From an uncultured Saprospiraceae bacterium (GTDB lineage: Bacteria > Bacteroidota > Bacteroidia > Chitinophagales > Saprospiraceae), in assembly GCA_937959095.1 (NCBI GenBank), contig CALGLY010000206.1, positions 1 to 14,627 on the forward strand: a DNA stretch of 14,627 nt, read 5' to 3'. A model generated the notes under the pieces. It searched no databases. It worked only from the letters and a program-made list of their open reading frames with translations, and was not told where the DNA came from. This document shows positions 1-7,132 of the stretch, piece after piece; position 1 is the first letter of the stretch; each line of letters begins with the position of its first letter. The translations under genes were made by a program, and so were the position numbers.

Positions 1-19
1 GAGTACTATAGATAAATTT

Positions 20-35
20 AAGCCTAAGGCTTTTT
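20..35 (+). terminator. Weak terminator-like hairpin of an upstream gene
   Basis: A 5-bp stem AAGCC / GGCTT with a TAA loop is followed by TTT and then ATT. It lies just after an in-frame stop (TAA at 13-15) that could end a gene beginning outside the window. The stem is short, so this is only a plausible terminator; no upstream protein can be named from four codons. Confidence 0.3.
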
Positions 36-107
36 ATTAGAGGCTAAACGTCCTATTCAAATTTCATTTCCCAAAATATTCATTTCCTTACCGATTACAA
101 TTTCCTT

Positions 108-115
108 TAACTTTG
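108..115 (+). promoter_or_regulatory. Candidate Bacteroidota -7 promoter element
   Basis: TAACTTTG matches the TAnnTTTG consensus of the -7 element used by the primary sigma factor of Bacteroidota. It would place the transcript start near 120 and give a leader of about 125 nt before the ATG at 248. No convincing TTG/TTTG -33 element is visible at the usual distance, so the call is weak. The leader is AT-rich and carries TTATAATTTT twice (221-230 and 238-247), the second copy directly touching the start codon. Confidence 0.22.
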
Positions 116-247
116 ATATTATCAAGGCAGTCTTGCTGTACACCTACAATATTAATCTTTATTTTTTTAATGATAAAAGAAGAAATAAATTAACTCTTTC
201 TTTCATCATTATTGAAGATGTTATAATTTTCTCAATCTTATAATTTT

Positions 248-3200
248 ATGAAAAAGATTTTACTATTTTTCTCACTTTGTATTGGAGCTTTGGCTGTGCC
301 AAATCTCTTAAATGCACAATGCATGCCCATTGCCGATGGCTGTGCAAGCACTTATGCCAATGTTGTTATTGGTGAAGTGTCAGGAGATTCTTCTCAGTCG
401 GATGGCTGTGAAGATGCGATTGTTGAAATAATTGGACCTCCAGGTACTGATATAGGCTGTATGGTAATTACTGATACAGAATGGGCTGTATTAATTCCTG
501 CTGGTACTACACTTGGTGCTGATGGAGTGTTTTTGATTGGTTGTAGTTCTTCCATGACAGAAAACTGTGGAGTAGGTAATCCAGGCATGTCAGGTCTTAT
601 CGGTGGTATGTCTACTGCTGGTGAAGGTGGTGGCAATGAAGGGGACTGGAATATTGGTCTACTTGGAGAAATCGACTTCGATACCTGCGATCCAGCAAAT
701 GCACCTTACTACGATCCTGCAGCAACTGGTTTTACACTAGATAATACTGGTTCGCAAGGAAACAACGGTGATGGCGAGCAAGTTTTCTTATTCTTACCTG
801 ATGGTACGCCTTGGGATGGCATCATTTGGGATGGTGGTGGAACGGGTCTTGCTGACCACGTTTCTGTATCAAACGGCAATCCTTACACACTTGGTGACAA
901 TGATGGTAATGGCATTGCAAACGATGTAGCCGGTACAGTAGCTGGTGGTCGTGGTGATGGTGGTAACGCAACCGCTGTTCCAATTCTACCGACAGGTGAT
1001 GGTACAGAGTGTGTTTGTAATACAGCGGCAGAACCAGGTACATTCACAGTTCCTGGCTACCCTGATCCGCTATGGTATGAGTGGACAACTGGTGACCACG
1101 TAGGTTGTAATTCTTCTTTCATCCGTTTGGATGCTGGTACTTCAGCAGGTGGTATTGGTGGCTCTCCATCGCACATGGATGGTATGATAACTAGCTCGAC
1201 TATGGTAGATGGTTATCCTACAGATAATGGTGGTGGTGCTACTGGTGGTACAACTAATGAAGGATTTACACCAACAGGATTTACACCAACTGCTTGTGGC
1301 GACCCTTCAGCAGAATGGGCATATACGGATCACCCAACACCAGGTTCAGCAAACGATGACCCTACATTTGTATTCTATGCAGATGTAACTACTCTTTGTG
1401 CTCCAACTGACCCTGTAATACTTTGTACAGAAATCTATAACTATCAGCAAGTTTCTGATGGTTCTATTGATTCAGGTATAGGAGCAAGTTCTGGTGCGGC
1501 GAATGGCGAAACAGGTTCATTAGTATACCTCAATGGTGCCGTTCAAAACTATGATTCTTATGTAGTAGCAGGCGAAACCACTACAATGTGTGTCACTATC
1601 AGTGCTTGGAATTTAGGGGCTAATAGCGTAACACTTGTATGGGATGATTGGTCAAACACCAATGGTACAAGCGGCAACCCTGCCACACAAGGTACACCAA
1701 ATGAATGCTACGAAACATTTGATTTTGTTATTACGGTAGCAGAACCATTTACGCTTTCTTCTACGAGCATTGCTTGCCCTGGTGACTTTGAGCCAGGTTT
1801 TGTAGATGTTAGTTCTTTGATTGCTACTGGTGGTGGTTCGCCACTAGAATATGACTTACAATATGCAGGAGTATCACAAGAAGTGAATGGCTCAGGCTTA
1901 TTCAATATAGTAACAGAAGCTGTTGATCCTATCACAGTAGTGGTATCTGACCCTGCAGGTTGTACTCCTCCTGTGACAGTAATGATTAGCGCAGATTGTA
2001 AAGCAGCTCCACCATGTCCTGAAATTACAGCCAGTATGATCGATGATGCAGATGGTGTCATTTGTCCTGGCGATGAAGTATGCTTTGATATTACTGGCTT
2101 CGATAATTTACCAGAAGGTGGTACGATTGATTTCTACTATAATGCTACTGTTGATTTCGATCCTTATGCAGGTGAAGGTACGCTTTTGGGGAGTGCAGAA
2201 ATTACTGTACTTACATCTACTCCTGAAGATTGTACCACATTAGGCGCAGGTGACCTTGCTTACACTTTCGTTCAAGGTGATACGCCTGATGCATTTGGGT
2301 TTGTACCATTAGTAGATATTGCAGCAGGTACAGAAATTTGCTTTACAGATAATGGTATCACAAACACTCCTGACTTCAGAACAGGGGAAGGCTTTTTATG
2401 TTGGACAGCTCCAGCAGGAGGCGTGCCAGCAGGAACAATTGTTACCATGACGGGGCCTAGTCCAGCAGCAAATTGGACAGCAGCAAACTCTACAGCATCC
2501 ACAGGTACTTTTACTGTAACAGGTTCATTCAACCTGACAGCTTCTGGAGATCAAATGATTGCTTTATGTGGTGGTGCAGGATTTGATCCTACCGATCCTA
2601 ATGCAAACTTTGGAGGTATTACCTTCTTAGCAGGGGCAACCTTTAGCTCTTCTGTATGGGATGCAGGTGGAGCTACATCTTCAACTACTTCTGCTATTCC
2701 TCCAGGTTTAACGGATGGTACAAGTGCTGTTGCATTAGGTTCAGGTCCTAATCCAGGAGATGAGTTTGACAACTCTTATTTCAACTGCGCAGGAGGTAGC
2801 TTAGTAGGGGACCAAGCAGCACTACAAGCGGCTCTTTTCGATGCTGCAAATTGGACAGGAGACAATAACGTACAAACACCACCTGCTTGTACAATCATGA
2901 ATACAGATGCCGTATCAGGTACTACTGTAGCACAATTCTGCCAAGTATTTGATGAATCGTTCTGCAATCTTTCTGCAAATGGCGACTTCTTTGTAGAAGC
3001 AATCATCAATCCATTCACAGAATTTGATGATCCTGCTGATTTAGCAGATTGTTTCGCTGATGATCCCGATCGTTTTGAAGGCTTCATGTTAAATATGGCT
3101 TGCCCAGAAGCAATGCTTATGCCAACAGCTTTTGACGTATGTGAAGCAGACAGCCCTGGCGGTGTAGATATTCCTGTAGCTATCACAGGAGGTGCAGGTC

Positions 3201-4681
3201 CAATGTATAGTGTAGTATATGCAATTGACGGTGTCGATCAGCCAGCAGTAATGATTGCTGCGGGTGGCACTATTAATATACCAGCACCTACTGATGGAGA
3301 AGTAAAAGTAACCTTAACTTCTATCACCGATACAGGTGGAGAAATGTGCGAAGGAACAATTGGCACCGATGAAGTATGTGTGAATATACGCCCAACAGAA
3401 ATGATAGAAATCACAGGAACAGCTCTAACTTCTTGTGCTCCTACTGATGGTACACTTACCTTCGATATCGCAGGTGGTGGTACATCAAGCAACTCCTTCG
3501 ATATTGATTACACAGGTGGCTCTGTAGCAGGTGTTTCTTTACCTTATACGATTACAGGTGTAGCACCAGGTACTTACACGATCACAGGTGCTACCGATGA
3601 TGCTGGTTGCCCAGCAAATGTAACAGGCGAAGTAACCTTAATGGCACCTGCGGCTTCTATCGTAGAGTTTATGCCTGCAAGTGGTTGCCAAGCAGCACCA
3701 TTCGATTTAGCTACTTTAACAACTACTGATCCAGTTGGTGGTGCAGGTACATTCACGTACTACTCCCTCGATCCAACTACATTTGCTCCTGCAGGTCAGT
3801 TGCCTGGTACTACTGTTACTACATCAGGGACTTACTATGTAGAATATACGGAAAACGGTTGTACTTCAGTAGCTCAAGTAGATATTCAAATTGCACCTAC
3901 GGTGACTTCTAATCTTACACCAGCAGATTGTATGGGCAATGGAACTGATGTTGTTCCAATTCCAGTAGAAATATTGGGTGGTACACCGACTTATACAGTT
4001 GATGCAACAGGAATAGGAGCTGGTACTGTAATGACAACGATGAATGGTGTAGTGGTTCTTTCACCACCAGCAGCAGCAAGCGGCAATATCGTAGTAACGG
4101 ATGCAAATGGTTGTATGACTACCATTCCTGTTGTTTATGATGCTGATTGTTTACCAGTAGAGTTAGTAAACTTTACAGCCGAATTAGTAAACGACGTAGT
4201 AGAGCTGAAGTGGAATACAGCTACAGAATTGGACAATAGTCACTTCGTGGTAGAACGTAGTTTGGATGGTGAAAAATTCCTAGAACTTGGCAAAGTACAA
4301 GGCGCAGGAACTACTACAGAGCCACAAGCTTATGACTTTACAGATGGACAGCCTAAGGATGTAAACTACTACCGCTTGAAGCAAGTAGATCTTGATGGCA
4401 CAAGCGAGTATAGCAATATATTAGTAGTATATACGACAACTAAAGATTTAGGTACTAGAGTATTCCCTGTACCTACATCTGAGACATTAATCGTAGAAAC
4501 AACACATACTATTAATAGTATTGATATTGTAGATGTTACAGGTCGCGTACTAAGCTCCGTTCAATTGAATGCAGAAGGTACAAGAATCGAACTAAATGTA
4601 ACACACTTAGCGGCAGGCACTTATTTCATAGCCGTTCAAGTAGAACAAGGTGTAGAAATGATTCGCTTCATGAAGAAATAA
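248..4681 (+). CDS. Large multidomain T9SS-secreted surface protein (lamin-tail-like N-terminus)
   Basis: Secreted 1477-aa protein of unknown specific role. Residues 1-23 are a signal peptide (KK, hydrophobic core, cleavage before Q24). Residues ~37-371 resemble a lamin-tail domain, opening with VVIGEV and closing with the typical HPTPGSAN. Residues ~666-882 form a second module of the 'DLAY..VQGDTPDAFGFVPL..IAAGTEICFTDNG' kind, found in many secreted Bacteroidota proteins. Residues ~1090-1300 hold Cys- and Thr-rich Ig/SprB-like repeats. Residues 1302-1400 contain the LPVELVNFTA...FVVERSLDG...NYYRLKQVDLDG module common in Bacteroidota cargo. Residues ~1405-1477 are a type A T9SS sorting domain (FPVPTSETL, DVTGRVL, LAAGTYFI, IRFMKK). 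It probably crosses the outer membrane by T9SS and is anchored or released; adhesion or matrix function is inference. The ATG is chosen because the signal peptide starts there. A strong terminator follows. Confidence 0.9.
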   Translation: MKKILLFFSLCIGALAVPNLLNAQCMPIADGCASTYANVVIGEVSGDSSQSDGCEDAIVEIIGPPGTDIGCMVITDTEWAVLIPAGTTLGADGVFLIGCSSSMTENCGVGNPGMSGLIGGMSTAGEGGGNEGDWNIGLLGEIDFDTCDPANAPYYDPAATGFTLDNTGSQGNNGDGEQVFLFLPDGTPWDGIIWDGGGTGLADHVSVSNGNPYTLGDNDGNGIANDVAGTVAGGRGDGGNATAVPILPTGDGTECVCNTAAEPGTFTVPGYPDPLWYEWTTGDHVGCNSSFIRLDAGTSAGGIGGSPSHMDGMITSSTMVDGYPTDNGGGATGGTTNEGFTPTGFTPTACGDPSAEWAYTDHPTPGSANDDPTFVFYADVTTLCAPTDPVILCTEIYNYQQVSDGSIDSGIGASSGAANGETGSLVYLNGAVQNYDSYVVAGETTTMCVTISAWNLGANSVTLVWDDWSNTNGTSGNPATQGTPNECYETFDFVITVAEPFTLSSTSIACPGDFEPGFVDVSSLIATGGGSPLEYDLQYAGVSQEVNGSGLFNIVTEAVDPITVVVSDPAGCTPPVTVMISADCKAAPPCPEITASMIDDADGVICPGDEVCFDITGFDNLPEGGTIDFYYNATVDFDPYAGEGTLLGSAEITVLTSTPEDCTTLGAGDLAYTFVQGDTPDAFGFVPLVDIAAGTEICFTDNGITNTPDFRTGEGFLCWTAPAGGVPAGTIVTMTGPSPAANWTAANSTASTGTFTVTGSFNLTASGDQMIALCGGAGFDPTDPNANFGGITFLAGATFSSSVWDAGGATSSTTSAIPPGLTDGTSAVALGSGPNPGDEFDNSYFNCAGGSLVGDQAALQAALFDAANWTGDNNVQTPPACTIMNTDAVSGTTVAQFCQVFDESFCNLSANGDFFVEAIINPFTEFDDPADLADCFADDPDRFEGFMLNMACPEAMLMPTAFDVCEADSPGGVDIPVAITGGAGPMYSVVYAIDGVDQPAVMIAAGGTINIPAPTDGEVKVTLTSITDTGGEMCEGTIGTDEVCVNIRPTEMIEITGTALTSCAPTDGTLTFDIAGGGTSSNSFDIDYTGGSVAGVSLPYTITGVAPGTYTITGATDDAGCPANVTGEVTLMAPAASIVEFMPASGCQAAPFDLATLTTTDPVGGAGTFTYYSLDPTTFAPAGQLPGTTVTTSGTYYVEYTENGCTSVAQVDIQIAPTVTSNLTPADCMGNGTDVVPIPVEILGGTPTYTVDATGIGAGTVMTTMNGVVVLSPPAAASGNIVVTDANGCMTTIPVVYDADCLPVELVNFTAELVNDVVELKWNTATELDNSHFVVERSLDGEKFLELGKVQGAGTTTEPQAYDFTDGQPKDVNYYRLKQVDLDGTSEYSNILVVYTTTKDLGTRVFPVPTSETLIVETTHTINSIDIVDVTGRVLSSVQLNAEGTRIELNVTHLAAGTYFIAVQVEQGVEMIRFMKK
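1261..1290 (+). repeat. Perfect 15-bp tandem duplication inside the large secreted gene
   Basis: AGGATTTACACCAAC occurs twice head to tail (1261-1275 and 1276-1290) with no mismatch. It is in frame and encodes GFTPT twice. Perfect identity, including third codon positions, points to a recent slip-type duplication in a Gly/Thr-rich linker of the lamin-tail-like region. Confidence 0.85.
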
Positions 4682-4704
4682 TGTGAGAAAATAATATTTA
4701 ATTG

Positions 4705-4739
4705 TGCCTTTCCATCTGTGATGGAAAGGCATTTTTTTT
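4705..4739 (+). terminator. Intrinsic terminator of the large secreted gene
   Basis: A perfect 12-bp stem (TGCCTTTCCATC / GATGGAAAGGCA) with a 3-nt TGT loop is followed directly by eight T. It begins 24 nt after the stop codon at 4681. This is a textbook Rho-independent terminator and should separate the large gene from the lipoprotein gene downstream. Confidence 0.92.
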
Positions 4740-4770
4740 ATCTAAGGACTTAGGCAAAAAAAACAAAATC

Positions 4771-5547
4771 GTGCGGAGTTTTATCTTATTGTGCTTTACT
4801 ATTTTAGCTTTTCATGCTTGCAAAAACACACCAGAAAAAATAACAAAAATAGATACTTCACAACTAATAGGTACATGGTACAACCCCAATGAATTATTCA
4901 CAATCTCTGATAAAGGATTTTACCAAAATAAGGCCGTTAATGGCACAACCGATTATGGCGAATATCGCTATGATGGAATAAGTTTCGGACTACAAGTATT
5001 CACACACAAACATGACAGAAAAATCAATCCTACTTTTCAAGTACTCGCTTTAAATCAGGATACCTTCAAATTATCTAGTGGAAAAAACGCTTGGTATTAT
5101 CTTCGTTCAAGTGATAAACAACTCTCTCCAAAAGCTCTACAAACGGCATGGACAAAGCGACATGAATACTACATTTATGGCACTTGGAAAAATAAAGATG
5201 GAGACACACTTATCTTTGATGATTTTAATATCATGCAGCACAGCACCAACGATTCAAGTCATATTGGCTGCTATGCGATACTAGGAAATGTCGTAAATTT
5301 TGATTGTAAAAATTCAGATGTCAGTAATTTTTATAGTATAGAGATTGAGGCAGAAAAAGAATTAAGACTCACTAATATCAATACCAAAAATACGACCGTA
5401 TATAAATTTGTATCCGCTCCACAATGGAACCCCGAAAATAAACGTATCGCTGCACCTTATGCAATTGATAGTCCTGACAAGCGTATCTATTTTTTCAAAA
5501 ATAAAGCACGCATTGGAAAATTAGTAGATGTGTACCAATCTTTATAG
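4771..5547 (+). CDS. Putative lipoprotein with two lipocalin-like GTW repeats, function unknown
   Basis: The reading frame is open from a TTG at 4702, but that start lies inside the terminator hairpin. I therefore choose the GTG at 4771, which begins VRSFILLCFTILAFHACKN, a short signal peptide ending at a possible lipidated Cys (residue 17). The lipobox FHAC is not ideal. The product is 258 aa. Two stretches each start with a GTW motif (residues ~34-36 and ~137-139): LIGTWYNPNELFTISDKGFY and YGTWKNKDGDTLIFDDFNIM. GTW followed by beta-rich sequence is typical of lipocalin-like domains in Bacteroidota lipoproteins, so I infer two such domains in tandem at the outer membrane. No catalytic motif is seen and the ligand is unknown. 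It lies between two T9SS cargo genes with its own intergenic space on both sides, so it is probably transcribed alone. Confidence 0.7.
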   Translation: MRSFILLCFTILAFHACKNTPEKITKIDTSQLIGTWYNPNELFTISDKGFYQNKAVNGTTDYGEYRYDGISFGLQVFTHKHDRKINPTFQVLALNQDTFKLSSGKNAWYYLRSSDKQLSPKALQTAWTKRHEYYIYGTWKNKDGDTLIFDDFNIMQHSTNDSSHIGCYAILGNVVNFDCKNSDVSNFYSIEIEAEKELRLTNINTKNTTVYKFVSAPQWNPENKRIAAPYAIDSPDKRIYFFKNKARIGKLVDVYQSL

Positions 5548-5860
5548 ATAATCTGATATTACAAAAACATTAACATAATTGCTGCATAAAATAAGGAGGG
5601 CTTTTTTATTTTTGCATTTACCTGACGTTGTATTTTTTTTAATAGCAAATCAGATTTTTATTCCACAATACTACTATAACATCTATATATCAATTTTTTA
5701 CAAAAAAAAAATGCCCCTTGTGTAAAAGATTCTTGAGCAAAGAATCTTTTACCATACTGCTAACAAAAGAAAAAGTCAACTAAATTAAACACTTAGAACT
5801 ACCCATCAATATTGAAAATTACATTTACTTAATCCTTTATTCACTTTCAATCACTTTCAC
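5548..5860. other. 313-bp AT-rich intergenic region with a possible promoter
   Basis: No gene is seen. Holding: a TAnnTTTG match, TATTTTTG at 5607-5614, with a TTG at 5579-5581; the 25-bp spacer is longer than the usual ~17-23, so the promoter is uncertain. There are long T and A runs (e.g. 5632-5641 and 5702-5711) and a 13-bp perfect inverted repeat at 5722-5752 (listed separately). Just before the next start codon is an imperfect 10-bp tandem repeat, TCACTTTCAA TCACTTTCAC, at 5841-5860. No clear terminator with a T tract follows the lipoprotein gene. Confidence 0.5.
5722..5752. repeat. Perfect 13-bp inverted repeat (hairpin) upstream of the second cargo gene
   Basis: GTAAAAGATTCTT and its exact reverse complement AAGAATCTTTTAC flank a 5-nt GAGCA loop. 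No T tract follows on the + strand, so it is not a classical terminator in that direction. On the minus strand a T run comes only after an 11-nt gap. It could be a transcript hairpin, an operator, or a remnant of a repeat element. Confidence 0.75.
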
Positions 5861-6877
5861 ATGAAAAATGTTTTACTTTTATTTTTTTGCACCTGCTTAT
5901 TAACGACCACATTCGGACAAACAATTGTTTATCTAGGTTCTCAAATAACCAATGGAGAAACTGGTGGTGGTTGTGTAGCAGATTGTAGTGGTGCTACAAT
6001 TGATCCTGTTAATGGTGATGTTTGCCTTCCTACAGGTAGTGGTAATCATACTCTACAAGCTTCCTCTACCGTTATTTCTGTGCCCGCAGGCGAATTTCTC
6101 GACATTGCCATTGAAACCAATGACTGTACAGGTGCTACTGACGGTTTAGATGGTGGTGATAATATAATGATAAATGATATGGAGGTAGTTACGGGAGCTA
6201 GCAATCTCCAAGTAAATTATGCTGGTTGTTTCTCTAATCCTACAGCAGGACCTATCAATGTCACTGTCACATTAAACGCTAATCGTAGAGATGAAACCGT
6301 AATTGTTACCTATACAGTAGTTGCTGCCGATCCTGGAGGTTGTACAGCACTTCCTATAGAACTTTCCTACTTTGAAGGCAAGCTAGAGGGCGATATGGTT
6401 GCCTTAGAATGGAAAACCGAAACAGAAGAAAATAATGATTACTTTGTAGTAGAACGCAGTTTAGATGGTAAAACATTTGAGCCACTCACAAAAATGCAAG
6501 GTGCAGGTACAACCGTAGAGGTACAAGAATATAGTTTCAAAGATGAAGCTCCTTTTGCCCTTAACTACTACCGACTAAAGCAAGTAGACTTTGACGGACG
6601 ATATGCTTATTCAGCAATCATTACAGTAAATACAATTACTAAAAATACGGATACTAAATTATATCCAACACCAACGACAGGTGCTTTAGTAATAGAGACT
6701 ATAGAAGAATTTGAGACGGTTGAAATTTTTGATATTACAGGTCGTGTGCTAAAAACATTAGACTTTGATCTCACACCTGTTGCAGAATTAAATGTTTCAG
6801 AACTTGTGTCAGGAAGCTATTTTGTAGCTCTAAAACGAGCTCAAGGCACAGAAATGATTCGCTTTATTAAGAAGTAA
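5861..6877 (+). CDS. T9SS-secreted protein sharing its C-terminal module with the large upstream protein
   Basis: Secreted 338-aa protein. Residues 1-19 are a signal peptide (MKNVLLLFFCTCLLTTTFGQ, cleaved before Q20). Residues ~21-155 form a beta-rich, Cys-containing domain (Gly, Thr and Asp rich) that I do not recognise. Residues 164-~260 carry LPIELSYFEGKL, FVVERSLDG and NYYRLKQVDFDG. Residues ~267-338 are a type A T9SS sorting domain (LYPTPTTGALVIE, DITGRVL, LVSGSYFVAL, MIRFIKK). Residues 164-338 align over their whole length with 1302-1477 of the large protein at 248-4681, with about half of the positions identical by eye and the same ending MIRF[MI]KK. The two genes therefore probably share a common origin for their 3' ends. 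A strong terminator follows. The biological role is unknown; surface or extracellular location is inferred from the signal peptide and sorting domain. Confidence 0.88.
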   Translation: MKNVLLLFFCTCLLTTTFGQTIVYLGSQITNGETGGGCVADCSGATIDPVNGDVCLPTGSGNHTLQASSTVISVPAGEFLDIAIETNDCTGATDGLDGGDNIMINDMEVVTGASNLQVNYAGCFSNPTAGPINVTVTLNANRRDETVIVTYTVVAADPGGCTALPIELSYFEGKLEGDMVALEWKTETEENNDYFVVERSLDGKTFEPLTKMQGAGTTVEVQEYSFKDEAPFALNYYRLKQVDFDGRYAYSAIITVNTITKNTDTKLYPTPTTGALVIETIEEFETVEIFDITGRVLKTLDFDLTPVAELNVSELVSGSYFVALKRAQGTEMIRFIKK

Positions 6878-6941
6878 TAATTATTTAGAGCTTATTGATT
6901 CTAGCTGAAAGTAGTCGCTAGTTTTAATTTTTGAATTTGAT

Positions 6942-6978
6942 AAAATGCCTTCTCTGTTTTGCAGAGAAGGCATTTTTT
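6942..6978 (+). terminator. Intrinsic terminator of the second cargo gene
   Basis: A perfect 15-bp stem (AAAATGCCTTCTCTG / CAGAGAAGGCATTTT) closes a 5-nt TTTTG loop, and the T run continues to 6978. It starts 65 nt after the stop codon at 6877. The A-rich foot on the left would also give a T run on the minus strand, so it may work in both directions. Confidence 0.92.
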
Positions 6979-7010
6979 ATACCAATCTATATTTGAAATT
7001 GGTATAAAAA
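6974..7010. repeat. 13-bp inverted repeat overlapping the terminator tail
   Basis: TTTTTATACCAAT (6974-6986) and ATTGGTATAAAAA (6998-7010) are exact reverse complements around an 11-nt centre. Its left arm shares the T tract of the preceding terminator, so the two hairpins compete for the same bases. The ATACCAAT...ATTGGTAT ends look like those of small palindromic or MITE-like elements, but no target duplication is evident. Confidence 0.7.
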
Positions 7011-7132
7011 GGAATAAATTTTGCCTTTCCTTCTTCTTTAGTTTAGCCATGAGATTTATCAGAGAACCTGAAATTATAGCAAAAAACGCTACTTTTACCC
7101 TCCTATTCATGCAATCTAAACAAAGCCTTCGG

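Noticed and set aside
2776..3186. 136-codon minus-strand frame inside the large secreted gene
   Set aside because: Low-complexity shadow of a Gly/Thr/Ala-rich coding sequence; no start context, no motif, and the plus-strand gene has clear domains.
6959..7132. Upstream extension of the glycosidase frame, with a TTG at 6959 and ATGs at 7049 and 7109
   Set aside because: The extension runs through the terminator and inverted repeat, and only the ATG at 7133 puts the signal peptide at the N-terminus.
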